Shown: positions 29,531 through 38,587 of the stretch, piece after piece
How the letters are laid out: each line of letters starts with the position of its first letter
Numbering within the stretch: position 1 is the stretch's first letter
NCBI GenBank assembly: GCA_028726605.1
Contig: JAQYPV010000014.1
Span: forward strand, 1 to 64,000
Length of the DNA: 64,000 nucleotides
Reading direction: 5' to 3'
Source: Peptoniphilaceae bacterium
GTDB taxonomy: Bacteria; Bacillota; Clostridia; Tissierellales; Peptoniphilaceae
Made by a program: the position numbers and the translations under genes
Notes under the pieces: model-generated
Database searches by the model: none
Seen by the model: only the letters and a program-made list of their open reading frames with translations
What the model was told of the DNA's origin: nothing

Positions 29531-30925
29531 ATGAAGAAAAGTGAATATCGGCTTCGTCATCAGGTTCTCCTCTTGACTCTCTTCGTCTTGGCTCTCGTCT
29601 TCATGAATGTTGGGCGAGAGGGGCGGGCCGCGGAGGCGACGTTCCCCGTCACTTTTGCACCACCGAAGCAGGTGCAAGGCGTTTCGGCGCGGACGATGAC
29701 ACTTTGGACGGTGCTTCCGAGTGACATGGTCCTCGGTGGCGAAACGGATGGGACGGGCGCGAGCAACGCGAATGCGGACCTTCGGGTCTTTCTCGCACAC
29801 TTTGAGAACAAATCCGCTTCGGAAATTTCTGAGATTTTAGGGCGAAAGCCCGTGGTGCTTTCGGGAAATGCTGCGGATGACTTTGCGCTATCGGCACGCC
29901 TAGCACGCGGCACGTACCTTGCGCTCGATGAAGTGACGGCGGGGAAGGCGTATCGCGCTCTCATGCTCTTCACGGTGCCATCGCAGACCGGTGAGCCGTT
30001 GCAGTCAAAACTGGTGGTGGATGAAATGCCGGGAACGGGGATCTTGGAGAAAGTGGACGAGGCCGGCGAGCCCCTGGCGGGCGTCGGCTTTGAACTCTAC
30101 TTCGATGTGGATCACCCCTTGAACGAGACGGGTGAGCTGAAGCTGGCACCGCTCGTGGAAACGGCGGGATCCAGTGCCGCCGGCATAGCGGCGGGCGTTT
30201 CCTCGACATCGTATCAAGCGAGCGGCAAAGCCCTGTCGCTTGTCACAGATGCGTTGGGCCACATCGTCGTCACGAATCTGCCGCCGGGAAACTACGTCTT
30301 CCGGGAGACGAAGCCGCTTCCGGGCTACGGTCTGGTGGAGAAGGACAATCAGATCACCATCCGTGCGGGGGAGACGACGACGCTGCGCGTGGTGAACGCG
30401 AAGGGCGAAGGTGGTTTTCGGTTCATCAAGGTGTCGGCGGGCGATCACAATCCGCTGGCGGGCGCGCAGTTCTTACTGACGCGACGCGAGGGCGATCAGG
30501 ACGTGCGCGTGCGCGTCGACGGCGCGGACGTCGTACTGACGTCGGGCGCGGACGGGCGCTTTGCGGTGGAGCACCTGCCCTATGGCACGTATGCGCTCTG
30601 GGAGGTGAAGTCGCCTGACGGGTATGAGAAGTTGTCCGATCCTATTGTGTTCACGGTGGGGGACGGAACGGCGGAGAAGCTCCTCATGATTGAAGATACG
30701 GAGGTGCCACCGGAGAATCCCCCGGTGAACCCGCCGGAAACTTCGACGCCGCCGCCGCCTCCGAGTACGCCGCCGAGTAAGCCTCCCACGACCCCGCCGA
30801 GCCGTCCGCCGCATTTGCCCAACACGGGCGATGTGCTCTTTCTCATGCTCTGCCTGGCGGGCGGTATGATGATGCTCATCGGGGCCATCTTGGTGCGCGA
30901 TGAGAAACCGAAAGAACGCGCGTAG
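29531..30925 (+). CDS. Minor pilin with proline-rich C terminus (probable basal or wall-linking subunit)
   Basis: The 464-residue product starts with a signal peptide (about 1-34). It has an N-terminal pilin-like region and two Cna_B-like domains near 169 (ILEKVDEAGEPLAGVGFELY, with E-box VFRETKPLPGYG) and 295 (FRFIKVSAGDHNPLAGAQF, with E-box LWEVKSPDGYE). A proline-rich tail (about 393-428) precedes LPNTG (429-433), a hydrophobic span and DEKPKERA. A Pro-rich region before LPXTG is typical of basal pilins such as FctB or RrgC-like proteins, which tie the shaft to the wall. AGGAGG lies 4 nt before ATG 29531. It is the only protein here with a canonical LPXTG; the two larger ones have YPMTG and IPMTG. 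Confidence 0.88.
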   Translation: MKKSEYRLRHQVLLLTLFVLALVFMNVGREGRAAEATFPVTFAPPKQVQGVSARTMTLWTVLPSDMVLGGETDGTGASNANADLRVFLAHFENKSASEISEILGRKPVVLSGNAADDFALSARLARGTYLALDEVTAGKAYRALMLFTVPSQTGEPLQSKLVVDEMPGTGILEKVDEAGEPLAGVGFELYFDVDHPLNETGELKLAPLVETAGSSAAGIAAGVSSTSYQASGKALSLVTDALGHIVVTNLPPGNYVFRETKPLPGYGLVEKDNQITIRAGETTTLRVVNAKGEGGFRFIKVSAGDHNPLAGAQFLLTRREGDQDVRVRVDGADVVLTSGADGRFAVEHLPYGTYALWEVKSPDGYEKLSDPIVFTVGDGTAEKLLMIEDTEVPPENPPVNPPETSTPPPPPSTPPSKPPTTPPSRPPHLPNTGDVLFLMLCLAGGMMMLIGAILVRDEKPKERA

Positions 30926-30969
30926 CGCGGGATTCTGTGTCAGAATCTCTGGAACTGGCCACGTGAGGG

Positions 30970-30994
30970 GTGAGCTTTCGTTGTGAAAGCTCAC
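30970..30994 (+). terminator. Hairpin between the pilin and sortase genes (possible attenuator)
   Basis: GTGAGCTTTC and GAAAGCTCAC form a perfect 10-bp stem around GTTGT, followed by only TTTCC. It may partly terminate transcription so that sortases are made in smaller amounts than pilins. Confidence 0.5.
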
Positions 30995-31030
30995 TTTCCT
31001 TGCGGGGCGTTTTTCGATTAAAGGAATGGT

Positions 31031-32017
31031 ATGAAACAGGCGAAATCTCAGACATCTCATCGGCCATCGCAAAAGAAACGGTCCAATCTGCCCTTTCTTC
31101 TCATTTTTTTGTTTGGCTTTTTGGTGCTGATGTACCCTTTGATTTCGCGGCTCTACTACCGCATCGACGCCACGAGCGAGGTGACGGATTTCGATACGGC
31201 GAAGAGCGCTTTGGATCCGGAGGAAGTGAGCCGGCGGATGGGGCTGGCGCGGGCCTTCAACGCGTCTCTCGTCAACGAGATTGCCGGTGATCCGTATACG
31301 GACGAGCAGAAGTCGGCGGGGCAGCAGGAATACGCGCGGATGTTGGAAGTGCATGAGAAGATCGGGCATGTGCAGATTCCCAAGATCGACGTGGACATCC
31401 CGATCTACGCGGGTACGTCGGAGGAAGTGTTGCAGAAGGGCGTGGGTCACTTGGAGGGCACGTCGCTTCCCATCGGGGGCAATTCGTCGCACACGGTTTT
31501 GACGGCGCATTCGGGACTCCCCACGGCGCGTCTCTTTACGGATCTAAACCAGCTCAAAGTGGGCGACAAGTTCTACATTCACAACATCGAGGGGGTGCTG
31601 GCGTATCAGGTGGATCAGATTTTGACCGTGGAGCCGTCGAATTTTTCGGATCTTCTCGTGGTGCCGGGGCACGACTACGCCACGCTTCTCACCTGCACGC
31701 CCATCATGATCAACACGCATCGCCTGTTGGTGCGGGGCCATCGGGTGCCGTATGTGGCGGCGGTGGAAGAAAAGCTCATTGCGGACAACATCGCGGCGTT
31801 CCAGTACAAGTACCTGTTCTACGCGTCGCTCATCGTGATCGTGCTGCTCCTCTTGATCATCCGCCATTTGCGCAAGAAGAAGCGTCGGGTGGAGCGTGAG
31901 ATGGCGGCGCTAAAGAGCGGCGATGCCGTGACGGGGACATTGCCGGATGGTCCTGTTGATGATGCTGGAGGCCCAGAACGCGTCGAACGCGGCGGTTGCG
32001 AGGACGGTGACGCATGA
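31031..32017 (+). CDS. Class C (pilin-polymerising) sortase 1
   Basis: A membrane transpeptidase that joins pilins through the pilin-motif Lys. The 328-residue product has an N-terminal membrane segment (about 20-38), a lid with DPY (in GDPYTDEQ), and the catalytic set His160 (LTAHSGLPTARLF), Cys222 (TLLTCTP) and Arg231 (NTHRLLVRGHR). A second membrane span lies near 265-285 with a basic then acidic tail. Two membrane anchors plus a lid are the class C pattern. Most homologues have HRG after the catalytic His, where this one has HSG. It overlaps the next sortase by ATGA. Confidence 0.93.
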   Translation: MKQAKSQTSHRPSQKKRSNLPFLLIFLFGFLVLMYPLISRLYYRIDATSEVTDFDTAKSALDPEEVSRRMGLARAFNASLVNEIAGDPYTDEQKSAGQQEYARMLEVHEKIGHVQIPKIDVDIPIYAGTSEEVLQKGVGHLEGTSLPIGGNSSHTVLTAHSGLPTARLFTDLNQLKVGDKFYIHNIEGVLAYQVDQILTVEPSNFSDLLVVPGHDYATLLTCTPIMINTHRLLVRGHRVPYVAAVEEKLIADNIAAFQYKYLFYASLIVIVLLLLIIRHLRKKKRRVEREMAALKSGDAVTGTLPDGPVDDAGGPERVERGGCEDGDA

Positions 32018-32901
32018 GCGGGCGCGCGAAACGCAAGGTGCGCCCTCAGCGGCTGTTTTTCGTGATCCTCTTCGCCGTGGGCTTCCTGGTGGCCATCTAT
32101 CCGGTAATCAGCAATTATTACTATCGGCAGGTGCAGCAGCAGGAGGCGATGCAGTTTGAGTCAGAGCGTACGGCGTTGTCGCCGGAGGAAGTGGAGCGGC
32201 GCATGGCGCTGGCTGAGGCCTACAATGCGACGCTCGATCCGTCGCGGATGGCGGATCCGTACACGGCTCTGGAGAAACGGGGCGTGGCTGAGTACGCGCG
32301 TATGTTGGAACTGCATGAGATGATCGGGTATGTGGAGATTCCGAAGATTGCCGTCGATCTGCCGGTCCATGCGGGTACGAGCGTGGCGGTGCTGGATCAG
32401 GGGGCGGGCCACTTGGAGGGCACGTCGCTTCCCATCGGCGGCGCGTCCACGCACGCCGTCATCACGGCGCATCGTGGCCTGGCGAAGGCGCGGATGTTCC
32501 GGGATCTGGGCCAGCTCGTAGTGGGGGATGTCTTCTATTTTCACAACATCGCGGGGACGTTGGCGTACGAGGTGGATCAGATTTTGACGGTGGAGCCGTC
32601 GGACTTTGATCCTGTGTTGGTGCAGGAGGGCGAGGACTTGATGACGCTCTTGACGTGCACGCCCTATATGGTCAATTCTCACCGCCTCTTGGTGCGCGGG
32701 CATCGGGTAGAGTACGTGGATCCCATTGAGGAGCAGGCGTTGCGGGCGCCGGAGGGCCTCGACTACGCGGCGTATCTGCCGTTTGTGCTGATCGCCGTGA
32801 TCGTCTTGGTGGTGGTGGCCCTCGTCCAGTATCGCGATGTGCGGGCGCTGGTGCGCCGGCGTGACGCGGAGTGGGTCGACAGTGACGATGAGGCGATGTG
32901 A
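32014..32901 (+). CDS. Class C sortase 2
   Basis: The 295-residue product is a close paralogue of the preceding sortase: N-terminal membrane segment, lid motif ADPYTALEK, His153 in ITAHRGLAKARMF, Cys215 in TLLTCTP, Arg224 in NSHRLLVRGHR, and a second membrane span near 250-270. The two share long identical runs such as GHLEGTSLPIGG, consistent with tandem duplication. Start and stop of the pair overlap by 4 bp, so they are translationally coupled. Two related enzymes may serve different pilins or sorting motifs. Confidence 0.93.
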   Translation: MSGRAKRKVRPQRLFFVILFAVGFLVAIYPVISNYYYRQVQQQEAMQFESERTALSPEEVERRMALAEAYNATLDPSRMADPYTALEKRGVAEYARMLELHEMIGYVEIPKIAVDLPVHAGTSVAVLDQGAGHLEGTSLPIGGASTHAVITAHRGLAKARMFRDLGQLVVGDVFYFHNIAGTLAYEVDQILTVEPSDFDPVLVQEGEDLMTLLTCTPYMVNSHRLLVRGHRVEYVDPIEEQALRAPEGLDYAAYLPFVLIAVIVLVVVALVQYRDVRALVRRRDAEWVDSDDEAM

Positions 32902-33027
32902 GTCGAAGTCTGTCGGTTCTGACGGGATGGTGTGAGATGATGAGTGCCGACGGGGTGGATGAGACTGACGATGCGAGTCGGCAGTCCTGTAGAGATGGTG
33001 TGGCACGGCGTGGATTGAAGGAGAGAC

Positions 33028-34125
33028 ATGAAGAGACGGCATCGCAAGTTCATCGGTTTTCTGTTTCTGATCGTGGGGCTGGCGCTGCCGCTTTATGCGC
33101 TGACGCACCTCTCGCTCAATGCGTTTTTCGCGCGGTCGCAGTATCTGGACTATCGCGAGAATGTGGAGGCGGCGGACGACGCATTGCTCCACCGGCGGGA
33201 GGCGGCCCTTGCGGCGTACAATGCGCGGCTGCACGAGGAGAAGGCGAGGGCGGCGGTGGATCCGTTTGCGCAGCGGGATTACCGGGCGAAGTACGACATC
33301 GAGACGATTGGGACGGACGACATCGTGGCGTATGTGGTCATTCCGAAGATCGACCTCATCAAGCCGGTGTACCTGGGGGCGAGCCGCGAGCATCTGGCGA
33401 AGGGGCTGGCGCACTTGGAGGGCACGGATCTTCCTTTGGGCGGCGTGAGCACGCGGTCGGTCATCGCGGGGCATCGCGGGTGGTACAAGGATGCGCTGTT
33501 GCTGCACGCGGATGAGCTGGAGGCGGGCGACGTCGTCTACGTGGATCGCGGGGTGGAAGTGCTCACGTACACGGTGACGGACAAGCAGGTCATTCACGAG
33601 AGCGATTGGGACAGCCTTCAGGTGCGGCCGGGCGAGGATGTGCTGACGCTGCTCACGTGCAAGGAGATCGTGAGGCACCCGGCGCATCGGTTGATCGTGA
33701 ACGCCGTGAGGGCGAGCGCGGGCGGCGCGGATGGGGTGAGTTCTTCCGGCGGCGGTGAGGCGAACGCGGCCGATGGTGTGAGTGCTGTTGGCGTCGGTGA
33801 GGCGAGTGGCGCGGATGGTGCGGGTTCTTTCGGCGGCGGTGAGGCGAATGCAGCCGATGGTTTGTCCGCTGATGGTGGTTCAACTGAGGGCCAGGCAGCA
33901 GGTGGCGCGGAGCTCGAGGCCGAGGTGAGCCTGGACCGGGCGGATGCTGCGCCGCCATCCACAGCGCACAGCGTCGATTTGAACGCCATTTTGGAAGGCA
34001 CCGTCGTTTCGCCGACGGCGGCCGCTTCGCGCATCGCGGTGTACGTGGCGACGCTCCTGGGCTACGTGGCCATGGCGGTGCTTTTGTGGCGCTTTGTGAA
34101 ATTCTTGCGAACGCCGGAGCGGTAG
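33028..34125 (+). CDS. Class C sortase 3 with a 14-residue repeat linker
   Basis: The 365-residue product has an N-terminal membrane segment, lid motif VDPFAQRDY, His149 in IAGHRGWYKDALL, Cys211 in TLLTCKE, Arg221 in HPAHRLIVNAVR, and a C-terminal membrane span (about 335-358). It is more diverged than the two upstream paralogues. Between the catalytic domain and the last span lies a Gly/Ala/Ser/Asp-rich linker (about 228-320). This is encoded by 42-bp tandem repeats starting near 33712, 33754, 33796 and 33838 (motif GEANAADG). The length is a multiple of three, so copy-number change keeps the frame. It may anchor or cap the pilus rather than polymerise it. Confidence 0.88.
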   Translation: MKRRHRKFIGFLFLIVGLALPLYALTHLSLNAFFARSQYLDYRENVEAADDALLHRREAALAAYNARLHEEKARAAVDPFAQRDYRAKYDIETIGTDDIVAYVVIPKIDLIKPVYLGASREHLAKGLAHLEGTDLPLGGVSTRSVIAGHRGWYKDALLLHADELEAGDVVYVDRGVEVLTYTVTDKQVIHESDWDSLQVRPGEDVLTLLTCKEIVRHPAHRLIVNAVRASAGGADGVSSSGGGEANAADGVSAVGVGEASGADGAGSFGGGEANAADGLSADGGSTEGQAAGGAELEAEVSLDRADAAPPSTAHSVDLNAILEGTVVSPTAAASRIAVYVATLLGYVAMAVLLWRFVKFLRTPER

Positions 34126-34265
34126 CAGACCATCTCGCTACGACGTCGCGATGGCGCGCCGCAAAATGGACCGTGTTCATGTAAAAGTGGGCAGGAGTGG
34201 ATATAAATTAATCGGAGTAAATATATATTCGATTTTCTGGATCATTTTTTGAAGCTCCAATTTGG

Positions 34266-34452
34266 GCTTCAGTGGAAAATGAACAATCGCTGTTTTCCAC
34301 TGACATTTCTAGAAGGAATTTGTGTCGCTGTTTTCAAAATCGCCTTTGCAACCACATGATACGGACGGACGGTGTGGTTGCGATGTCGATTTGCGGAAGA
34401 GCCACTACGAATTCGTCCTGTATAACGATGAATACGTCAGTTGAAAATCGCT
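34266..34452. repeat. Dispersed structured repeat, copy B
   Basis: Homologous to 16831-17026. TCAGTGGAAAA (34269-34279) is a perfect reverse complement of TTTTCCACTGA (34293-34303). GCAACCACA (34348-34356) pairs with TGTGGTTGC (34373-34381). The outer TTTTCAA (34331) can pair with the terminal TTGAAAA (34441). There is no coding potential. It lies in a 700-bp gap between the sortases and ispD. Confidence 0.65.
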
Positions 34453-34497
34453 TTTTTGAAATATCCCATGAATTCGCGCCCTTTCTTGGGACAACTA

Positions 34498-34570
34498 TGT
34501 CATCGATGCGCCCGAGACGAGACGCACTTTTGTCATCGCTGCGCCCGAGACGAGACGCACTTCGGTCATT
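34498..34570. repeat. 33-bp tandem repeat, 2.2 copies
   Basis: TGTCATCG-TGCGCCCGAGAC and the rest of the unit occur at 34498 and 34531, and a partial unit starts at 34564. Confidence 0.75.
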
Positions 34571-34585
34571 TGAAGGAACTCAACA

Positions 34586-34744
34586 ATGACGGTTGAAGGC
34601 CCTCACAGATGACGAATAAAGGGCGTCACCGTTGACGACTGAAGGCCCGAAAAGTGACGAGTGATGGCCATCACAGATGACGACCGAAGGCCCGAAAAGT
34701 GACGATTGATGGCCCTCACAGATGACGACCGAAGGCCCTCACAG
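34586..34744. repeat. Minisatellite of seven 22-23 bp units
   Basis: Units start near 34586, 34609, 34632, 34655, 34677, 34700 and 34722, with a core TGACGACYGAAGGCC. Unit ends alternate between CTCACAG and CGAAAAG, which suggests unequal exchange between paired units. It ends about 75 bp before ispD. Confidence 0.75.
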
Positions 34745-34820
34745 AGGACGCCGCCGCGCGTCGCCTTTTTTCGCCCAAATTCTTGTGGTAAGATAAACAC
34801 GTTACAGGCGGAGGTACGCC

Positions 34821-35582
34821 ATGGAGAAACCTTTTATTACGGCGATTGTGACGGGCGCGGGGCTGGGCACGCGCATGGGCGGAAAAAAGAACAAAATGCT
34901 CATCGAAATTGACGGGGGCCGCGTGTTGCAGCGCACGCTGATGGCGCTTTACCGGTCCGATGTGTTCGATTTTTTTGTCGTCGTCGTCAAGGAAGACATT
35001 TTGGAAACGGTCAAAACGGACATTCTCCCGCAAGTTTTTGGGGAGAATTTTTCGCGTGTTGCGGTCTGCCTGGGCGGTGTCACGCGGCAAGATTCGGTGA
35101 AGCAGGGCCTCTTGCACCTGCCGGAGGAGACGGACCTCGTGGCGGTCCACGACGGCGCGCGGCCCTTTGTGACCACGGCGGTGGTGCGCCGCACGGTGCA
35201 TCGCGTCTTGCAGGGCGATGTCGATGGGGCCATCGCCGCGGTGCCCATGAAGGATACCGTGAAGATGTGTTACGACGACGGCGTCATCCGTAACACCCCC
35301 AACCGCAGCCAGCTCTTTGCGGCCCAGACGCCGCAGGTGTTTCGCAAGGAGACCATTTTGCAGGCGTACGAGCGGGCCATTTGGGAGGAAATCCCCATCA
35401 CAGATGACGCGCAGATGGTAGAGATCTTCGGCGGCCGGGTGGCCACCGTTGCGGGCGATGAAGGCAACATCAAGATCACCACGCCGAGCGATCTGCTCTT
35501 CGGCGAGCGCATCTTGATGGAGCGCGATGAGACGATGGGAGAGGACCATGAGACGGACGTTTCGGACTGGCATCGGCTATGA
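34821..35582 (+). CDS. ispD: 2-C-methyl-D-erythritol 4-phosphate cytidylyltransferase
   Basis: The third step of the MEP pathway to isoprenoid precursors: it joins CTP and methylerythritol phosphate. The 253-residue product has the nucleotide-binding loop [14 protein letters not shown], then [13 protein letters not shown], the [10 protein letters not shown] motif with the Mg-binding Asp, [10 protein letters not shown], and the TPQVFRKE segment followed by [16 protein letters not shown] precedes the ATG. The gene overlaps ispF by 35 bp, an order found widely, and the two catalyse steps three and five. Confidence 0.95.
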   Translation: MEKPFITAIVTGAGLGTRMGGKKNKMLIEIDGGRVLQRTLMALYRSDVFDFFVVVVKEDILETVKTDILPQVFGENFSRVAVCLGGVTRQDSVKQGLLHLPEETDLVAVHDGARPFVTTAVVRRTVHRVLQGDVDGAIAAVPMKDTVKMCYDDGVIRNTPNRSQLFAAQTPQVFRKETILQAYERAIWEEIPITDDAQMVEIFGGRVATVAGDEGNIKITTPSDLLFGERILMERDETMGEDHETDVSDWHRL

Positions 35583-36048
35583 CGTACACGAATTAGTGGA
35601 AGGCCGTGCGCTCATCGTGGGCGGGGTCCGGGTGCCGTTTGAGAAGGGCCTTTTGGGCCATTCCGATGCCGATGTTCTGGTGCACGCCATCAACGACGCC
35701 CTGCTGGGCGCGGTGGCGCTGGGGGACATCGGTCAGCATTTCCCCGACACGGACCCGCAGTACGAAGGCGCCGATTCCCTCGAAATGGCGCAGACGGTGG
35801 CGCGTCTCGTGCGAAATGAAGGGTATGAAATCAGCAACGTCGACAGCGTCTTGATGGCGCAGCGCCCGAAGATGGCGCCCTTTGTTCCGACGATGAGACA
35901 AAATGTGGCACGCGCGCTGGGCATCGACGTGGATCAGGTGTCCATCAAGGCCACGACGACGGAGCACTTGGGTTTCGTCGGTCGGGAAGAGGGCATGGCG
36001 GCGATGGCTACGGTGCTGGTGATGCCGAACGAGGACGTTACGGCGTGA
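35548..36048 (+). CDS. ispF: 2-C-methyl-D-erythritol 2,4-cyclodiphosphate synthase
   Basis: It cyclises CDP-methylerythritol phosphate in the MEP pathway. The 166-residue product has the Zn-binding and signature segments [41 protein letters not shown] and the C-terminal [22 protein letters not shown]. The start at 35548 has GGGAGAGG upstream and gives the usual length. It is translationally coupled to ispD. Confidence 0.96.
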   Translation: MRRTFRTGIGYDVHELVEGRALIVGGVRVPFEKGLLGHSDADVLVHAINDALLGAVALGDIGQHFPDTDPQYEGADSLEMAQTVARLVRNEGYEISNVDSVLMAQRPKMAPFVPTMRQNVARALGIDVDQVSIKATTTEHLGFVGREEGMAAMATVLVMPNEDVTA

Positions 36049-36072
36049 AGATATGTTTTGGAGGACGAGACC

Positions 36073-37281
36073 ATGAGTGAACTGAAGCGAGTCAAGGGGC
36101 GGTTGCGCACGGCGGAATCGGTCACGGAGGGACATCCGGACAAGGTCTGCGATCAGATTGCGGATGCCATTTTAGACGAAATATTGCGCCAGGATCCGAC
36201 GGCGCACAGCGCCATCGAGGTGATGGCGTCGACGGGCATCGTGTTCGTCATGGGGGAACTCTCCACGTCCGCGGATGTGGACATCAACGCCATCGTGCGT
36301 CGGACGATTCAGCAGATCGGCTACACGGACGCGCCGAGCGGCATCGATTACGAGAACTGCGCCATCATTCAGACCATCCGCGAGCAGTCGCCGGACATCG
36401 CGCAGGGCGTGGGCCATTCCGAGGAGGCGCGCGCGGGCGAAGCCGATACGCTTTCGGCGGAGGGCGCGGGCGACCAGGGCATCGTCTTCGGGTACGCTTC
36501 GGACGAGACGCCGGAACTCATGCCGATGCCCATCATGCTGGCGCACCAGTTGGCGAAGCGGCTGGCAAAAGTGCGCAAAGAGGGCATCATCGCCAATCTG
36601 CGTCCGGACGGCAAGACGCAGGTGAGCATTGAATATGACGAAGACGACCGCCCGAAGCGCGTGGACGCCATCCTCATTTCGACGCAGCACGGGCCGGGAA
36701 TGGACCAGAAGCAACTGAAGGAAGATCTGTGGGATCACGTGGTAAAAGAGACGGTGGATCCGCGCATGATCGATTCGGAGACGCGCTTCTACGTGAACCC
36801 GACGGGCAAGTTTGAGATCGGCGGGCCGAACGGCGACACGGGCCTCACGGGGCGCAAGCTCATCGTGGACACGTACGGCGGCATGGCGCATCACGGCGGC
36901 GGGTCGTTCAGCGGCAAGGATGCGTCTAAAGTGGACCGCTCGGGCGCGTACTACGCGCGCTATGTGGCCAAGAACATCGTGGCGGCGGGCCTGGCGCGTC
37001 GCTGCGAGGTGGCGGTGGCGTACGCCATCGGCCGGGCGCAGCCGTTCTCGCTGGGCGTCAACACATTTGGCACGGGGGCCATGGACGACGCGGCGCTCCT
37101 GGACTTGGTGAAGGAGGTCTTCGACTTTCGTCCGGGCTCCATCATTCAGAATTTGGGGCTCACGAAGCCGATCTACCAGCACACGGCGAGTTACGGCCAC
37201 TTCGGCCGCACGGATCATAAGTACCCGTGGGAGGAGACGGACAAGGTGGAGCAGCTGAAGGCGTTGGCGGCGGAGCGCTAG
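36073..37281 (+). CDS. metK: S-adenosylmethionine synthase
   Basis: It makes SAM from methionine and ATP. The 402-residue product has [59 protein letters not shown], the phosphate loop [22 protein letters not shown], and the C-terminal GHFGRTD. The start at 36073 is preceded by GGAGGA. A TTG fifteen bases earlier is in frame but overlaps that site. No SAM riboswitch is visible in the 24-bp gap after ispF, so transcription probably continues from ispDF. Confidence 0.96.
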   Translation: MSELKRVKGRLRTAESVTEGHPDKVCDQIADAILDEILRQDPTAHSAIEVMASTGIVFVMGELSTSADVDINAIVRRTIQQIGYTDAPSGIDYENCAIIQTIREQSPDIAQGVGHSEEARAGEADTLSAEGAGDQGIVFGYASDETPELMPMPIMLAHQLAKRLAKVRKEGIIANLRPDGKTQVSIEYDEDDRPKRVDAILISTQHGPGMDQKQLKEDLWDHVVKETVDPRMIDSETRFYVNPTGKFEIGGPNGDTGLTGRKLIVDTYGGMAHHGGGSFSGKDASKVDRSGAYYARYVAKNIVAAGLARRCEVAVAYAIGRAQPFSLGVNTFGTGAMDDAALLDLVKEVFDFRPGSIIQNLGLTKPIYQHTASYGHFGRTDHKYPWEETDKVEQLKALAAER

Positions 37282-37394
37282 GAGGCGCGGATGCGGGAGC
37301 GCTCTCGAGAAGGGCTTTCCCTCTGGAGAGGCGTTGTCTTCGCGCGTGGTGACACCGCGTGGTGATACGATGTTAGGAAGTGATGGGAGACGAC

Positions 37395-38453
37395 ATGGCG
37401 TGGTTGCGCAAAAATTTGGCCATTGATCTGGGCACGACGAGCGTGCTCGTCTTTACGCGCGCGGATGGCGTGAAGTTGCAGGAGCCGTCGGTGGTGGCCA
37501 TCGATATCTACACTGACGAGATTGTGGCGGTGGGCGAGGAGGCCAAGAAGATGTTGGGGCGCACGCCGGGCAATATCGTGGCGCGCCGGCCCATGCGCGA
37601 TGGCGTCATCGCGGATTACCGCTCGACGGAGCGGATGTTGAGCTATTTTTTGCGCAAGACCATGGGGCGCAGTCTGCTGCGTCCGGACGTCATCGTATGT
37701 GTGCCGTCGCAGGCGACGCAGGTGCAGAAGCGCGCCGTCATTCAGGCCGCGGAGGCGGCAGGGGCGCATCACACCTACATCATCGAGGAGCCGCTGGCGG
37801 CGGCCATTGGCGCGGGGGTCGACATCGCGGATCCCAGTGGGAATCTGGTGGTGGACATCGGCGGCGGGACGACGGATGTGGCGCTCATTTCGATGGGCGG
37901 CATCGTCATCTCGGAGTCCATCCGCATTGCGGGGGACGAGTTTGACGAGGCGATTGCGCAGTACATTCGGCGTAAGCACAGGGTGGTCATCGGAGAGCGG
38001 ACGGCAGAGGAGATCAAGATCGCGCTGGGGTCGGTGCAGCGCGCGGATGCGCCGGATCGCGTGGAGGTCAAGGGGCGCAACATCGCGGATGGGCTGCCGA
38101 GCCGGGTGTACTTGACGGCGGACGACCTGGATGAGGCGCTGGCGCCACATCTGGAGGCCATCGTGGATACGGTGCATCGCATTCTGGCGGAGACGCCGCC
38201 GGAGCTGGCGTCGGACATTTACGACAAGGGGATTTTGCTGACGGGCGGCGGGTCGCTGGTACGCGGCCTCGACCGGAAAATTCGCGAGCGCACGGGTGTG
38301 GATGTGCACTACGTGGATCAGCCGATTACGGCGGTGGTGCGGGGCACGGGCAAGGCGCTGTTCTGGATCCGGCGGCTCAACGCGGGGGATGAGGTTTTGT
38401 CGGACGCGACGCGTCAGCAGATCATGAATCGGGAAGTGCTGCGCAAGCGGTGA
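37395..38453 (+). CDS. MreB-family actin homologue
   Basis: A cytoskeletal ATPase that guides peptidoglycan synthesis. The 352-residue product has the actin-fold motifs AIDLGTTSVLVF (phosphate 1), VVDIGGGTTDVALISMGGI (phosphate 2), and LLTGGGSLVRGLDRKI (adenosine motif). It also has the MreB-type segments VGEEAKKMLGRTPGNI, RPMRDGVIADY and IIEEPLAAAIGAG. Which paralogue (MreB, Mbl or MreBH) cannot be settled; mreC and mreD do not follow. The start at 37395 has GGGAGA upstream. Confidence 0.92.
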   Translation: MAWLRKNLAIDLGTTSVLVFTRADGVKLQEPSVVAIDIYTDEIVAVGEEAKKMLGRTPGNIVARRPMRDGVIADYRSTERMLSYFLRKTMGRSLLRPDVIVCVPSQATQVQKRAVIQAAEAAGAHHTYIIEEPLAAAIGAGVDIADPSGNLVVDIGGGTTDVALISMGGIVISESIRIAGDEFDEAIAQYIRRKHRVVIGERTAEEIKIALGSVQRADAPDRVEVKGRNIADGLPSRVYLTADDLDEALAPHLEAIVDTVHRILAETPPELASDIYDKGILLTGGGSLVRGLDRKIRERTGVDVHYVDQPITAVVRGTGKALFWIRRLNAGDEVLSDATRQQIMNREVLRKR

Positions 38454-38587
38454 GTACACGCGTTGCTGTGCGCGCGGCTTTTGAGTTGGCCGTGTTTCGT
38501 GAGCGATAAATAGGGAGCGCGTCACGCGGGCGGCGCCTTTGTCTGAACCATTGGAAGTGGTGACAAGCGGTGGGATTGGGAGGAACT

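Noticed and set aside
34586-34744. CRISPR-like array
   Set aside because: Units are directly adjacent with no spacers, and no cas gene is present; it is a tandem minisatellite.
36049-36072. SAM riboswitch control of metK
   Set aside because: The gap after ispF is only 24 bp and contains just the ribosome site.
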